From: Bathynomus jamesi
Taxonomy: Eukaryota > Arthropoda > Malacostraca > Isopoda > Cirolanidae
Length of the DNA stretch: 64,000 bases
Direction of reading: 5' to 3'
NCBI GenBank assembly: GCA_023014485.1
Contig: JAJOZX010003312.1
Location: 459,365-523,364, forward strand
Under the pieces are notes generated by a model that saw nothing but the letters and a program-made list of their open reading frames with translations, was not told the DNA's origin and ran no database searches. The position numbers and the translations under genes were made by a program. Positions within the stretch are counted from its first letter, which is position 1. Every line of letters starts with the position of its first letter. Of the stretch, positions 42,386 through 54,307 are shown one piece after another.

Positions 42386-43159
42386 TACATGAGCACATAC
42401 GAGATAATTTATTTACGAAATAATATGTTATAATATGTTATAAATTTGAAATCAGAGGGACAGGAGATTTTCACGTTTTCAGATGTTTGATTTATGCTGA
42501 TTTGCGAATTGCGTACACTTGCATAAGCGTTTATGAATATCTTGCGAGGGGTGAACGCACTTGAAAAAAAATAATTAAAAAAACAATACGAGAACGTATT
42601 TGAGCGTTTTCGAACGAATGCAAAAGTTTTGCGTTTCATGATTGACACGAGTAAAAATGAATATTTAATAAAATTTATATAGGATAATGTTCAAGATAAA
42701 ATATGGACGTATGGGGGCGGGAGATATGGTCGAATAATAGTTATATTTATACTACATAACATAAATAATGACTTCTATAGTGTACAGTTTTTATTATTGA
42801 ATTTGTACGTATAGTACAAATCATTATTAGGAAGATTTACAAGAACGAATTAGAGACAAAGAGTGGGTATCAATGACTAAGAAGTATAACTGCGGGTTCC
42901 AATCCTGTTACATGCAATGTGTATGCATAAGCTAGGGTCGAGGGTGAGATGGAAGACAATCATAATTAATTATAATAAATTCTATAACAAATGAAAAATG
43001 GAAAATGGATACGACTAAACCATAGATATGGTAGATCGTAGGGTTGTGACACGAACAAAAATAGGAAGCTACAAGTAAAATTATTATCCAAACTCGCGTT
43101 AAGCGATTTTGGTTCTTATGTAAAAATGAATATGGATTATTCATTGTTCATTTTTTACA
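42386..43159 (-). repeat. LTR1, part b
   Basis: Continues from TACATGAGCACATACG to the LTR terminus TTTTTTACA at 43159, followed by TTACTCTCCCCTTT, the polypurine tract in reverse. Has a deletion near 42780 relative to LTR2. Confidence 0.85.
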
Positions 43160-43533
43160 TTACTCTCCCCTTTAAAAATGATATTTATACAATAATCTAA
43201 TAGGGTACAATTAATACAATAGAATTAAGAGAATAACATCTAACTAATTCAAGTTAGATGACGAATTTTCCTTTACAATACAAATTTTATACAGAACGAT
43301 TTCGCGTGGTTGAGTACAATGCAGAGTAATCAAATTTTTAAAATGACACTTGCTTACAAAATATATAAAAAAATCAAAGATTAATACTTTAATTTATGCA
43401 AACAGAATAATAGGATTAATACATTAATTTAGACAAACAATTAAGTTAGACAAACAATGATATTGTTAAAATTTTTTACAAAATTTTTATTTTTCTGTGG
43501 GAAAAATTACATACATAATGAATAGTAGATAAC

Positions 43534-44870
43534 CTTACCTTACAACCTTACAAAGGTTCCGCGCGATGATTTCTCATTTCGCGAAGGTCAAGCTTGTCGC
43601 CCCTCCTCTCGAGTTGGACTGGTGAAGTAGTGAGTTGGATTCTTGCGCTCTCCACCTCACATAGCCAGGTACGCCCGGCTCATCGGGGATTGTTCTGAGC
43701 CAGGCGTCTAGTCTTCTTTTGAAGATTTCCACTGCAACTCCCTTCGTGTTTCTTAGGCCTTTGGGCAACTGATTAAACAGTTTTGGTCCTCTCACTACAA
43801 AACTATTTTCTTTCAGGGTTAAGGATGTTCCCTGTCTCGCCTTCAATTTGGGAATACGACACAGTCTACCGCTTCTACTTTCCATCGTTGTTTGGGGAGT
43901 TATGGGATTCAGAGTAAGATTAGGGACTAGTTTCTCCATTATTTTCCAAGTGTAAATAATGGTGTATCTCTCTCTTCTCCTTTCCAGTGAATATAGGTCT
44001 AGTTCTCGTAACCTTTCCCAGTAATTTAGTTCTTTGCACCCATTGATCTTGGCTGTGAAGCTTCTTTGGATCCCCTCCAGCTGTCTAATGTCTTCTTTTT
44101 ATATGGGGAAGTTAGGACCGAGCAGTATTCTAATTTGGGTATGATCAGGGTTTTCAGTAGAGGAATCATTACATTCCTATCCCTTCGTTTAAAGGTTCTC
44201 AATATCTGACCCGTTATTCTCTTTGCTCTGTTTACTGCTATCTTATTTTGTGTTTCAAATTTCGCATCATCTGTCATTACAACCCCTAAATCTTTTGCTC
44301 TGGAATTTCTCTGAATTTCCTGTCCATTTGGGGTATAATATTCCATGCACTTTAGGTCTTCTCTTTTTCCGTACCGTAATAGCTGAAATTTCTCGGTGTT
44401 AAACTTCATATTGTTGTCTTCAGTCCACTTGTAGATTTTGTTTATGTCGGTTTGTAGAGATCCTATGTCTTCTGGGTTCTTATTTTTCTACTGATCTTTG
44501 TGTCATCCGCAAAGGATGTTACTGTGCTGTCTCTGGTAACGTCCTCATCTATGTCAGTTAGCATGATTATGAAGAGTAGTGGAGCTAATACTGTTCCTTG
44601 TGGTACTGAGCTGAGGACCTCTGATTCTGATGAAGATATTCCTTGTACTGTAACGACTTGCCTCCGCTCACTAAGGAAATTATATATCCATTTCCCTACT
44701 TTTCCTGTTATTCCCATATATTTCAGTTTATGTATTATGATTCCGTGGTCACACTTGTCGAACGCTTAGCAAAGTCTGTGTACAGTACATCATAGTTTTC
44801 ATTACTTTCAAGTGAATCAATAATGTTGTTGTAGTGTTCCATTAGTTGTGATAGGCATGATCTGCCTGTA
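43534..44870 (-). mobile_element. CR1/Jockey-type LINE, 5'-truncated, in internal region 1
   Basis: Same family as 2443-5795. Retains RT from SCLSQLMEHY (44850) through SSVPQGTVLAPLLF (44600) and SFADDTKIS (44510) to the tail FKRRLDAWLRTIPDEPGVPGY (43650), with frame breaks. The 3' end carries AAGGTT-type repeats (GGTTGTAAGGTAAGGTT, minus). It replaces about 110 bp found in internal 2 (49815-49898), so insertion was accompanied by deletion. Confidence 0.8.
43574..44860 (-). pseudogene. LINE reverse transcriptase fragment
   Basis: Pieces at 44735-44860 (GRSCLSQLMEHY), 44463-44717 (ITGKVGKWIYNFLSERRQVV, FADDTKIS), 44026-44409 (MKFNTEKFQLLRYGK, ITGQILRTFKRRDRN) and 43574-43939 (LTLKENSFVVRGPKLFNQLP, RRLDAWLRTIPDEPG). 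The last piece is open for 121 codons. The N-terminal RT and endonuclease are absent. Confidence 0.75.
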
Positions 44871-47561
44871 GGTAAAAATAGAATTACGTAATGGATGATG
44901 TATAGACCTGTGGTCAAGTGTGTATTTGGGTGTATTAGGTGCAAAGTGTGTATCTTACAATTTCGAGGGACAGATTAGCTGAGAGGATTGTTAAATTAAC
45001 TGTATAAATGCATGAGCGAGAATTTATATAAAGTAAGCAATTATTATGTATTATGATGATGATGTTTGCATACGAGTTTTAATGCAAAAGTGACTGGAGG
45101 GACGGAACGTAAATGAATTCGAATGTGTCAAAAGTAATAAAATTCAATTAGGATTATAGATTTTACATAATTAATCAGTTACACGTATAAGGTAATTAAA
45201 AAAAAAGAACTTAGAGGACCTTACAGTTAATGAAAGTAGATCTCACGGTTTTAAAATTGAATTTTGACACACAATTAATTTCGACTACTAAAATTCATAG
45301 CCATATACTGTAGTAGTATGTCAATTTGACTATAATTTTCGTTTGATACCTTACAAATGGTACAATAACAATTTAAGGACAGTTACTCACGATTAATTGA
45401 ACAAAAGAAAATTACAAATACAAATTAAAAATAGAGATCAATTATAAACTATAATGAACTAAACATATACTGTAATATAAAAACACTTAACCTAAATTGA
45501 GGTTATGTTCCATCGTACCAAAGAGGAATTAACCACGGTTGAACCATTTCTCTGGTTGACACGGTTCAACTGGGGTTGGGGGTGTTAAAATAAAATAAAT
45601 TAAAAGACAAAGTTTGGAGTACGACATTCGGGGGAATTGAGTGACTAAGCAGGGGGTATAAGTCTGAAATTGACAATTACATCTTTTCGTGAGCACTTTG
45701 CTCTTTTAAAAAAAGATTGCATGTCACACTACTTAGAACAAAAATTAAAAGAGTTCAACAAACGGAGGGACGGCATGTTCCTCATATACATTACAATAAT
45801 TACCAAAATCGTTACAACCTTTGTAAAAACGGTTTTGTTACAAATAATAAAATACATAACTATATATTTATATACGCAACAATGGCATGAAAAGAAAAGA
45901 CAAATCGGTCAATTTCCTTCTCACAAACAAGAAAAAAGGTTAAACTAAAGACGCAACCCGGTCAATTCATGTTGAATTAAATTCTCTTTTACAACACAAA
46001 AAAGGTTGAATTAAATTCTTAGATTACATTTTCTTAAATTAAATTCTCTTAAATTACAAAGAAAAAGTTGAATTCAATTGACTGCATTGAAATGACTTGG
46101 GACTTAAACTCTGACTTGGAATAAAACTCTCTGACTTGGAATAAAACTCTCTGACTTGGAATAAAACTCTCTAACTTGGAATAAAACTCTCTGACTTGGA
46201 ATAAAACTCTCTAACTTGAACTCTATCAAGTATTCTGAAACTGTAAATGAAACTGACTTGAACTCTTATCAAGTAGTATCTTGAAACTGAAAATGAAACT
46301 GACTTGAACTCTTATCAAGTAGTATCTTGAAACTGAAAACGAAACTGACTTGAACTCTTATCAAGTAGTATCTTGAAACTGAAAATGAAACTGACTTGAA
46401 CTCTTATCAAGTAGTCTGAAACTGTAACTTGAAATTAACTGAAAATGGAAAATGACTGCACTTGATCTCTATCAAGTGGAGACGATTAACCTCTGTTTTG
46501 GTTGACCCTCTTGGTGCAACCGACTTACTTGAAATGCAATCAAGTATCTCTATAACTTAAACTGTCTAACTTGAACTCTTGTCAAGTATCTTGAAGCTTA
46601 AACTGTCTAACTTGAAATTAACTGAAAATGGAAAATGACTGCACTTGATCTCTATCAAGTGGAAACGATTAACCTCTGTTTTGGTTGACCCTCTTGGTGC
46701 AACCTTCTGACTTCAAAAACTGACTTCAAAAATGACTTCAAAAATGACTTCAAAAAATGACTTCAAGTATCTCTCTAAATCTATAAACTCTCTGTAAAGT
46801 CTCTCGAAACTCTCTGTAAACTCTCTCTCTTTCTTAATTTGCAAGTCAATTCAATTCAATAATTTGAAAAAAATTTGCAAAAAAAAAAAAAAAAAAATGT
46901 AAATATTTCATTCTAATGTACGGGGAGGTACATAAAATAAAATTATTCTATACTGAATATAATAGTGAAAATAACTGTGACAATTGACTCTGTGACAATT
47001 GACTCTGTGACAATTGACTCTGTGACAATTGACTCTGTGACAATTTACTCTGTGACAATTAACTTCTGTGACAATTACTGTTTCACTAAAAAAAAGTGTA
47101 TCACTGGTGTCTGAAGTGTTCACTGTGTTTTGTGTTAATTCTGGCTCCATACTAAATATTAACTGTTAATAATACGGACTTTTCAAGTGTTTATAAATTA
47201 CTTAAAAAACAACAAACTCTGTACTTAACAAAAATTCTACGGGCGAAATCCTCAGAGACGTGTCCTGAAGACGTCTTGCTGGCTACTTCTTCTTGGATGA
47301 AACTAGACGTGGAGAACTTGGAGTCGTGACACACCGGTTCAAGGGTGGATGTTACGAACTAGAAGTCGTGACACGCCGGTCAACTGGTTTTATCCTGATG
47401 CAGGGTAATTTCTATCTTGGCCAAAGAGTGGCCTCTTGTTAAAATCTTCTTGTTAAAATCTTCTTGTTAAAATCTTCTTGTTAAAATCTTCTTCTACAAA
47501 TCTTCTTCTACAAATCTTCTTCTAAAAATCTTTTTCTTATCCTGGTAAAGGGTCGCCACAA

Positions 47562-49438
47562 TGTTAACCCCTCCGTCTATGGCCCTGAGTCGGTTCGGAA
47601 TCGATGGGGGTTCTAGTTGGGAGGCAAGCAACGGATATTTCTTCTATAACATTCTAATTCTTTTCGGTCGCCTCTTGTTAAACTCTTGGCTACAGACTCG
47701 CCAGACTGTTATGCCAATATCTTCTATGGTGCTTGGGTTGTCTCTTTCTCTCGCTTTATGGGTCGACGATTATTAATTCTTCTCTTGCTATAATACTCTG
47801 ATACTTTTCTTATACTAAAATTATCGACTTTTCTTTTATAACTCATCGACTTTACTGACTAAGTTCCTGAAGAGAACAAGGCTCGAAGGAAAAGATAAAA
47901 ACTTCTTTTACTGTGGTTTACTTCTCAAAATATACAGGTAGTGCTCTGAATTTACAGGGGTAGAGGTTCGACCTCTTTCGACCATGGCTCAGGCCGGAAT
48001 CTAAAAATATTAAGGAGGCAAGGGGCCTCTGCCCCCTCCTCGCAGCAAGGCTGCTAACAAGGAGTCGTAATGAAGTGCTATAATGAAGTGCAAATATGAA
48101 GTGACTTGATGAAGTGACTTAATTTTACAAATACATGTATAATATAAACCTAAATGTTGGGGGACGGAAGTTGAAGGTTAAGTTCCCCCCTTTTAAACAC
48201 ATGATCAGATGTTTGAAAGATTCCAAATAAAAATTTTAAAAATAAAAATAAAAACTAATCGTATATTTTTGCCGAATCTTCATTTCTGAAGGCGATATCA
48301 TTTCGTAATAGTACATAGGTACAATTTAAGTACACCACTGAGCACATTTTCGTTTTCGTCTATTACAATTATGATTACAATTACCAATTAATTCATATTC
48401 ACTTATTGTTTAATTACAATTCTATTAAAGTACATTCTTACATTATAAATTAAATCATTACATTTAATTACAGTTTCATTGAAGTACATTACGTCGTTTA
48501 CCATTCTTACAGTGTTTTTATATATTTATATATGGTTATAATATATGGTTATTATATATGGTTATTAGTACAACACAAGTACATGAGCACATACGAGATA
48601 ATTTATTTACGAAATAATATGTTATAATATGTTATAAATTTGAAATCAGAGGGACAGGAGGTTTTCACGTTTTCAGATGTTTGATTTATGCTGATTTGCG
48701 AATTGCGTAAACTTGCATAAGCGTTTATGAATATCTTGCGAGGGGTGAACGCACTTGAAAAAAAATAATAAAAAAAACAATACGAGAACGTATTTGAGCG
48801 TTTTCGAACGAATGCAAAAGTTTTGCGTTTCATGATTGACACGAGTAAAAATGAATATTTAATAAAATTTATATAGGATAATGATCAAGATAAAATATGG
48901 ACGTATGGGGGCGGGAGATATGGTCGAATAATAGTTATATTTATACTACATAACATATAAATAATGACTTCTATAGAGTGTACAGTTTTTATTATGATGA
49001 TAAAGAATTTTCATACATTGCATACTAGAGATATAATGAAGGGAAATTAATGACGGGAAAATGTGACGTCATAGTTATTGAATTTGTACGTATAGTACAA
49101 ATCATTATTAGGAAGATTTACAAGAACGAATTAGAGACAAAGAGTGGGTATCAATGACTAAGAAGTATAACTGCGGGTTCCAATCCTGTTACATGCAATA
49201 TGTATGCATAATCTAGGGTCGAGGGTGAGATGGAAGACAATCATAATTAATTATAATAAATTCTATAACAAATGAAAAATGGAAAATGGATACGACTAAA
49301 CCATAGATATGGTAGATCGTAGGGTTGTGACACGAAAAAATAGGAAGCTACAAGTAAAATTATTATCCAAACTCGCGTTAAGCGATTTTGGTTCTTATGT
49401 AAAAATGAATATGGATTATTCATTGTTCATTTTTTACA
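47562..49438 (-). repeat. LTR2 (1,877 bp)
   Basis: Complete: TGTTAACCCC at the left, TTTTTACA at the right on the plus axis. A minus-strand TATATAAAT box (near 48870) could be the promoter, about 570 bp into the LTR. By eye nearly identical to LTR3. Confidence 0.9.
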
Positions 49439-52430
49439 TTACTCTCCCCTTTAAAAATGATATTTATACAATAATCTAATAGGGTACAATTAATACAATA
49501 GAATTAAGAGAATAACATCCTAACTAATTCAAGTTAGATGACGAATTTTCCTTTACAATACAAATTTTATACAGAACGATTTCGCGTGGTTGAGTACAAT
49601 GCAGAGTAATCAAATTTTTAAAATGACACTTGCTTACAAAATATATAAAAAAATCAAAGATTAATACTTTAATTTATGCAAACAGAATAATAGGATTAAT
49701 ACATTAATTTAGACAAACAATTAAGTTAGACAAACAAAGATATTGTTAAAATTTTTTACAAAATTTTTATTTTTCTGTGGGAAAAATTACATACATAATG
49801 AATAGTGGATAAAAGGGAAAAACATAAATTTTAAAGTTCATGGATTTTTCAAGGCTTCCGTGATAGTACAATTGATAAACTAATTTTATTGACTATTGTA
49901 GGTAAAAATAGAATTACGTAATGGATGATGTATAGACCTGTGGTCAAGTGTGTATTTGGGTGTATTAGGTGCAAAGTGTGTATCTTACAATTTCGAGGGA
50001 CAGATTAGCTGAGAGGATTGTTAAATTAACTGTATAAATGCATGAGCGAGAATTTATATAAAGTAAGCAATAATTATTATGTATTATGATGATGATGTTT
50101 GCATACGAGTTTTAATGCGAACTTAGAAGACCTTACAGTTAATGAAAGTAGATCTCACGGTTTTAAAATTGAATTTTGACACACAATTAATTTCGACTAC
50201 TAAAATTCATAGCCATATACTGTAGTAGTATGTCAATTTGACTATAATTTTCGTTTGATACCTTACAAATGGTACAATAACAATTTAAGGACAGTTACTC
50301 ACGATTAATTGAACAAAAGAAAATTACAAATACAAATTAAAAATAGAGATCAATTATAAACTATAATGAACTAAACATATACTGTAATATAAAAAACACT
50401 TAACCTAAATTGAGGTTATGTTCCATCGTACCAAAGAGGAATTAACCACGGTTGAACCATTTCTCTGGTTGACACGGTTCAACTGGGGTTGGGGGTGTTA
50501 AAATAAAATAAATTAAAAAGACAAAGTTTGGAGTACGACATTCGGGGGAATTGAGTGACTAAGCAGGGGGTATAAGTCTGAAATTGACAATTACATCTTT
50601 TCGTGAGCACTTTGCTCTTTTAAAAAAAGATTGCTTGTCACACTACTAAGAAGAAAAATTAAAAGAGTTCAACAAACGGAGGGACGGCATGTTCCTCATA
50701 TACATTACAATAATTACCAAAATCGTTACAACCTTTGTAGAAACGGTTTTGTTACAAATAATAAAATACATAACTATATATTTATATACGCAACAATGGC
50801 ATGAAAAGAAAAGACAAATCGGTCAATTTCATTCTCACAAACAAGAAAAAAGGTTAAACTAAAGACGCAACCCGGTCAATTCAGGTTGAATTAAATTCTC
50901 TTTTACAACACAAAAAAGGTTGAATTAAATTCTTAGATTACATTTTCTTAAATTAAATTCTCTTAAATTACAAAGAAAAAGTTGAATTCAATTGACTGCA
51001 TTGAAATGACTTGGGACTTAAACTCTGACTTGGAATAAAACTCTCTGACTTGGAATAAAACTCTCTGACTTGGAATAAAACTCTCTAACTTGGAATAAAA
51101 CTCTCTGACTTGGAATAAAACTCTCTAACTTGAACTCTATCAAGTATTCTGAAACTGTAAATGAAACTGACTTGAACTCTTATCAAGTAGTATCTTGAAA
51201 CTGAAAATGAAACTGACTTGAAGTCTTATCAAGTAGTATCTTGAAACTGAAAATGAAACTGACTTGAACTCTTATCAAGTAGTCTGAAACTGTAACTTGA
51301 AATTAACTGAAAATGGAAAATGACTGCACTTGATCTCTATCAAGTGGAGACGATTAACCTCTGTTTTGGTTGACCCTCTTGGTGCAACCGACTTACTTGA
51401 AATGCAATCAAGTATCTCTATAACTTAAACTGTCTAACTTGAACGCTTGTCAAGTATCTTGAAGCTTAAACTGTCTAACTTGAAATTAACTGAAAATGGA
51501 AAATGACTGCACTTGATCTCTATCAAGTGGAGACGATTAACCTCTGTTTTGGTTGACCCTCTTGGTGCAACATTCTGACTTCAAAAACTGACTTCAAAAA
51601 TGACTTCAAAAATGACTTCAAAAAATGACTTCAAGTATCTCTCTAAATCTACAAACTCTCTGTAAACTCTCTGTAAACTCTCTCTCTTTCTTAATTTGCA
51701 AGTCAATTCAATTCAATAATTTGAAAAAAATTTGCAAAAAAAAAATTAAAAAAAATGTAAATATTTCATTCTAATGTCGAGAAGGTACATAAAATAAAAT
51801 TATTCTATACTGAATATAATAGTGAAAATAACTGTGACAATTGACTCTGTGACAGTTGACTGTGACAATTGACTCTGTGACAATTGACTCTGTGACAATT
51901 TACTCTGTGACAATTAACTTCTGTGACAATTACTGTTTCACTAAAAAAAAGTGTATCACTGGTGTCTGAAGTGTTCACTGTGTTTCGTGTTAATTCTGGC
52001 TCCATACTAAATATTAACTGTTAATAATACGGACTTTTCAAGTGTTTATAAATTACTTAAAAAACAACAAACTCTGTACTTAACAAAAATTCTACGGGCG
52101 AAATCCTCAGAGACGTGTCCTGAAGACGTCTTGCTGGCTACTTCTTCTTGGATGAAACTAGACGTGGAGAACTTGGAGTCGTGACACACCGGTTCAAGGG
52201 TGGATGTTACGAACTAGAAGTCGTGACACGCCGGTCAACTGGTTTTATCCTGATGCAGGGTAATTTCTATCTTGGCCAAAGAGTGGCCTCTTGCTAAAAT
52301 CTTCTTGTTAAAATCTTCTTGTTAAAATCTTCTTGTTAAAATCTTCTTCTACAAATCTTCTTCTACAAATCTTCTTCTACAAATCTTCTTCTAAAAATCT
52401 TTTTCTTATCCTGGTAAAGGGTCGCCACAA
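49439..52430 (-). repeat. Internal region 2 (2,992 bp)
   Basis: Shortest internal: lacks about 120 bp present in internals 1, 3 and 4 (junction TTTAATGCGAACTTAG near 50115) and has only three 46-bp repeats (51168-51290). The 15-bp array at 51835-51920 is rearranged (one unit shortened to GTTGACTGTGACAATTG). No coding. Confidence 0.85.
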
Positions 52431-54307
52431 TGTTAACCCCTCCGTCTATGGCCCTGAGTCGGTTCGGAATCGATGGGGGTTCTAGTTGGGAGGCAAGCAA
52501 CGGATATTTCTTCTATAACATTCTAATTCTTTTCGGTCGCCTCTTGTTAAACTCTTGGCTACAGACTCGCCAGACTGTTATGCCAATATCTTCTATGGTG
52601 CTTGGGTTGTCTCTTTCTCTCGCTTTATGGGTCGACGATTATTAATTCTTCTCTTGCTATAATACTCTGATACTTTCTCTTATACTAAAATTATCGACTT
52701 TTCTTTTATAACTCATCGACTTTACTGACTAAGTTCCTGAAGAGAACAAGGCTCGAAGGAAAAGATAAAAACTTCTTTTACTGTGGTTTACTTCTCAAAA
52801 TATACAGGTAGTGCTCTGAATTTACAGGGGTAGAGGTTCGACCTCTTTCGACCATGGCTCAGGCCGGAATCTAAAAATATTAAGGAGGCAAGGGGCCTCT
52901 GCCCCTCCTCGCAGCAAGGCTGCTAACAAGGAGTCGTAATGAAGTGCTATAATGAAGTGCAAATATGAAGTGACTTGATGAAGTGACTTAATTTTACAAA
53001 TACATGTATAATATAAACCTAAATGTTGGGGGACGGAAGTTGAAGGTTAAGTTCCCCCCTTTTAAACACATGATCAGATGTTTGAAAGATTCCAAATAAA
53101 AATTTAAAAAATAAAAATAAAAACTAATCGTATATTTTTGCCGAATCTTCATTTCTGAAGGCGATATCATTTCGTAATAGTACATAGGTACAATTTAAGT
53201 ACACCACTGAGCACATTTTCGTTTTCGTCTATTACAATTATGATTACAATTACCAATTAATTCATATTCACTTATTGTTTAATTACAATTCTATTAAAGT
53301 ACATTCTTACATTATAAATTAAATCATTACATTTAATTACAGTTTCATTGAAGTACATTACGTCGTTTACCATTCTTACAGTGTTTTTATATTTATATAT
53401 GGTTATAATATATGGTTATTATATATGGTTATTAGTACAACACAAGTACATGAGCACATACGAGATAATTTATTTACGAAATAATATGTTATAATATGTT
53501 ATAAATTTGAAATCAGAGGGACAGGAGGTTTTCACGTTTTCAGATGTTTGATTTATGCTGATTTGCGAATTGCGTACACTTGCATAAGCGTTTATGAATA
53601 TCTTGCGAGGGGTGAACGCACTTGAAAAAAAATAATAAAAAAAACAATACGAGAACGTATTTGAGCGTTTTCGAACGAATGCAAAAGTTTTGCGTTTCAT
53701 GATTGACACGAGTAAAAATGAATATTTAATAAAATTTATATAGGATAATGATCAAGATAAAATATGGACGTATGGGGGCGGGAGATATGGTCGAATAATA
53801 GTTATATTTATACTACATAACATATAAATAATGACTTCTATAGAGTGTACAGTTTTTATTATGATGATAAAGAATTTTCATACATTGCATACTAGAGATA
53901 TAATGAAGGGAAATTAATGACGGGAAAATGTGACGTCATAGTTATTGAATTTGTACGTATAGTACAAATCATTATTAGGAAGATTTACAAGAACGAATTA
54001 GAGACAAAGAGTGGGTATCAATGACTAAGAAGTATAACTGCGGGTTCCAATCCTGTTACATGCAATGTGTATGCATAATCTAGGGTCGAGGGTGAGATGG
54101 AAGACAATCATAATTAATTATAATAAATTCTATAACAAATGAAAAATGGAAAATGGATACGACTAAACCATAGATATGGTAGATCGTAGGGTTGTGACAC
54201 GAACAAAAATAGGAAGCTACAAGTAAAATTATTATCCAAACTCGCGTTAAGCGATTTTGGTTCTTATGTAAAAATGAATATGGATTATTCATTGTTCATT
54301 TTTTACA
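52431..54307 (-). repeat. LTR3 (1,877 bp)
   Basis: Complete LTR with both termini, almost indistinguishable from LTR2 by eye. Confidence 0.9.

Larger units (their letters stand above)
43160..47561 (-). repeat. Internal region 1 of the LTR array, with LINE insertion
   Basis: Non-coding internal sequence matching internals 2-4, interrupted by a LINE at 43534-44870. Contains a 20-bp repeat (ACTTGGAATAAAACTCTCTG, about 46110-46220), four 46-bp repeats (46255-46420), a TGTGACAATTGACTC 15-bp array (46975-47060) and a TTGTTAAAATCTTC array (47437-47490). Minus-strand primer-binding site at 47545-47561. Confidence 0.85.

Noticed and set aside
42880..42920. tRNA-like T-arm (GCGGGTTCCAATCCTGT) in LTR1 and the other LTRs
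   Set aside because: T-stem and loop look canonical, but no matching acceptor, D-arm or anticodon arm can be folded from the upstream sequence.
45670..45948. 92-codon plus-strand ORF in internal region 1 (also 60658)
   Set aside because: Antisense to the element, hydrophobic low-complexity reading, disrupted in internals 2 and 3.
46110..46430. CRISPR-like spaced repeats
   Set aside because: The 20-bp and 46-bp units are contiguous tandem repeats without unique spacers, in a eukaryotic retroelement leader.
47561..47776. 71-codon plus-strand ORF repeated in every LTR (also at 39545, 52430, 62722)
   Set aside because: Antisense to the retrotransposon and kept only because the LTR copies are nearly identical; broken in LTR4 by single-base indels.
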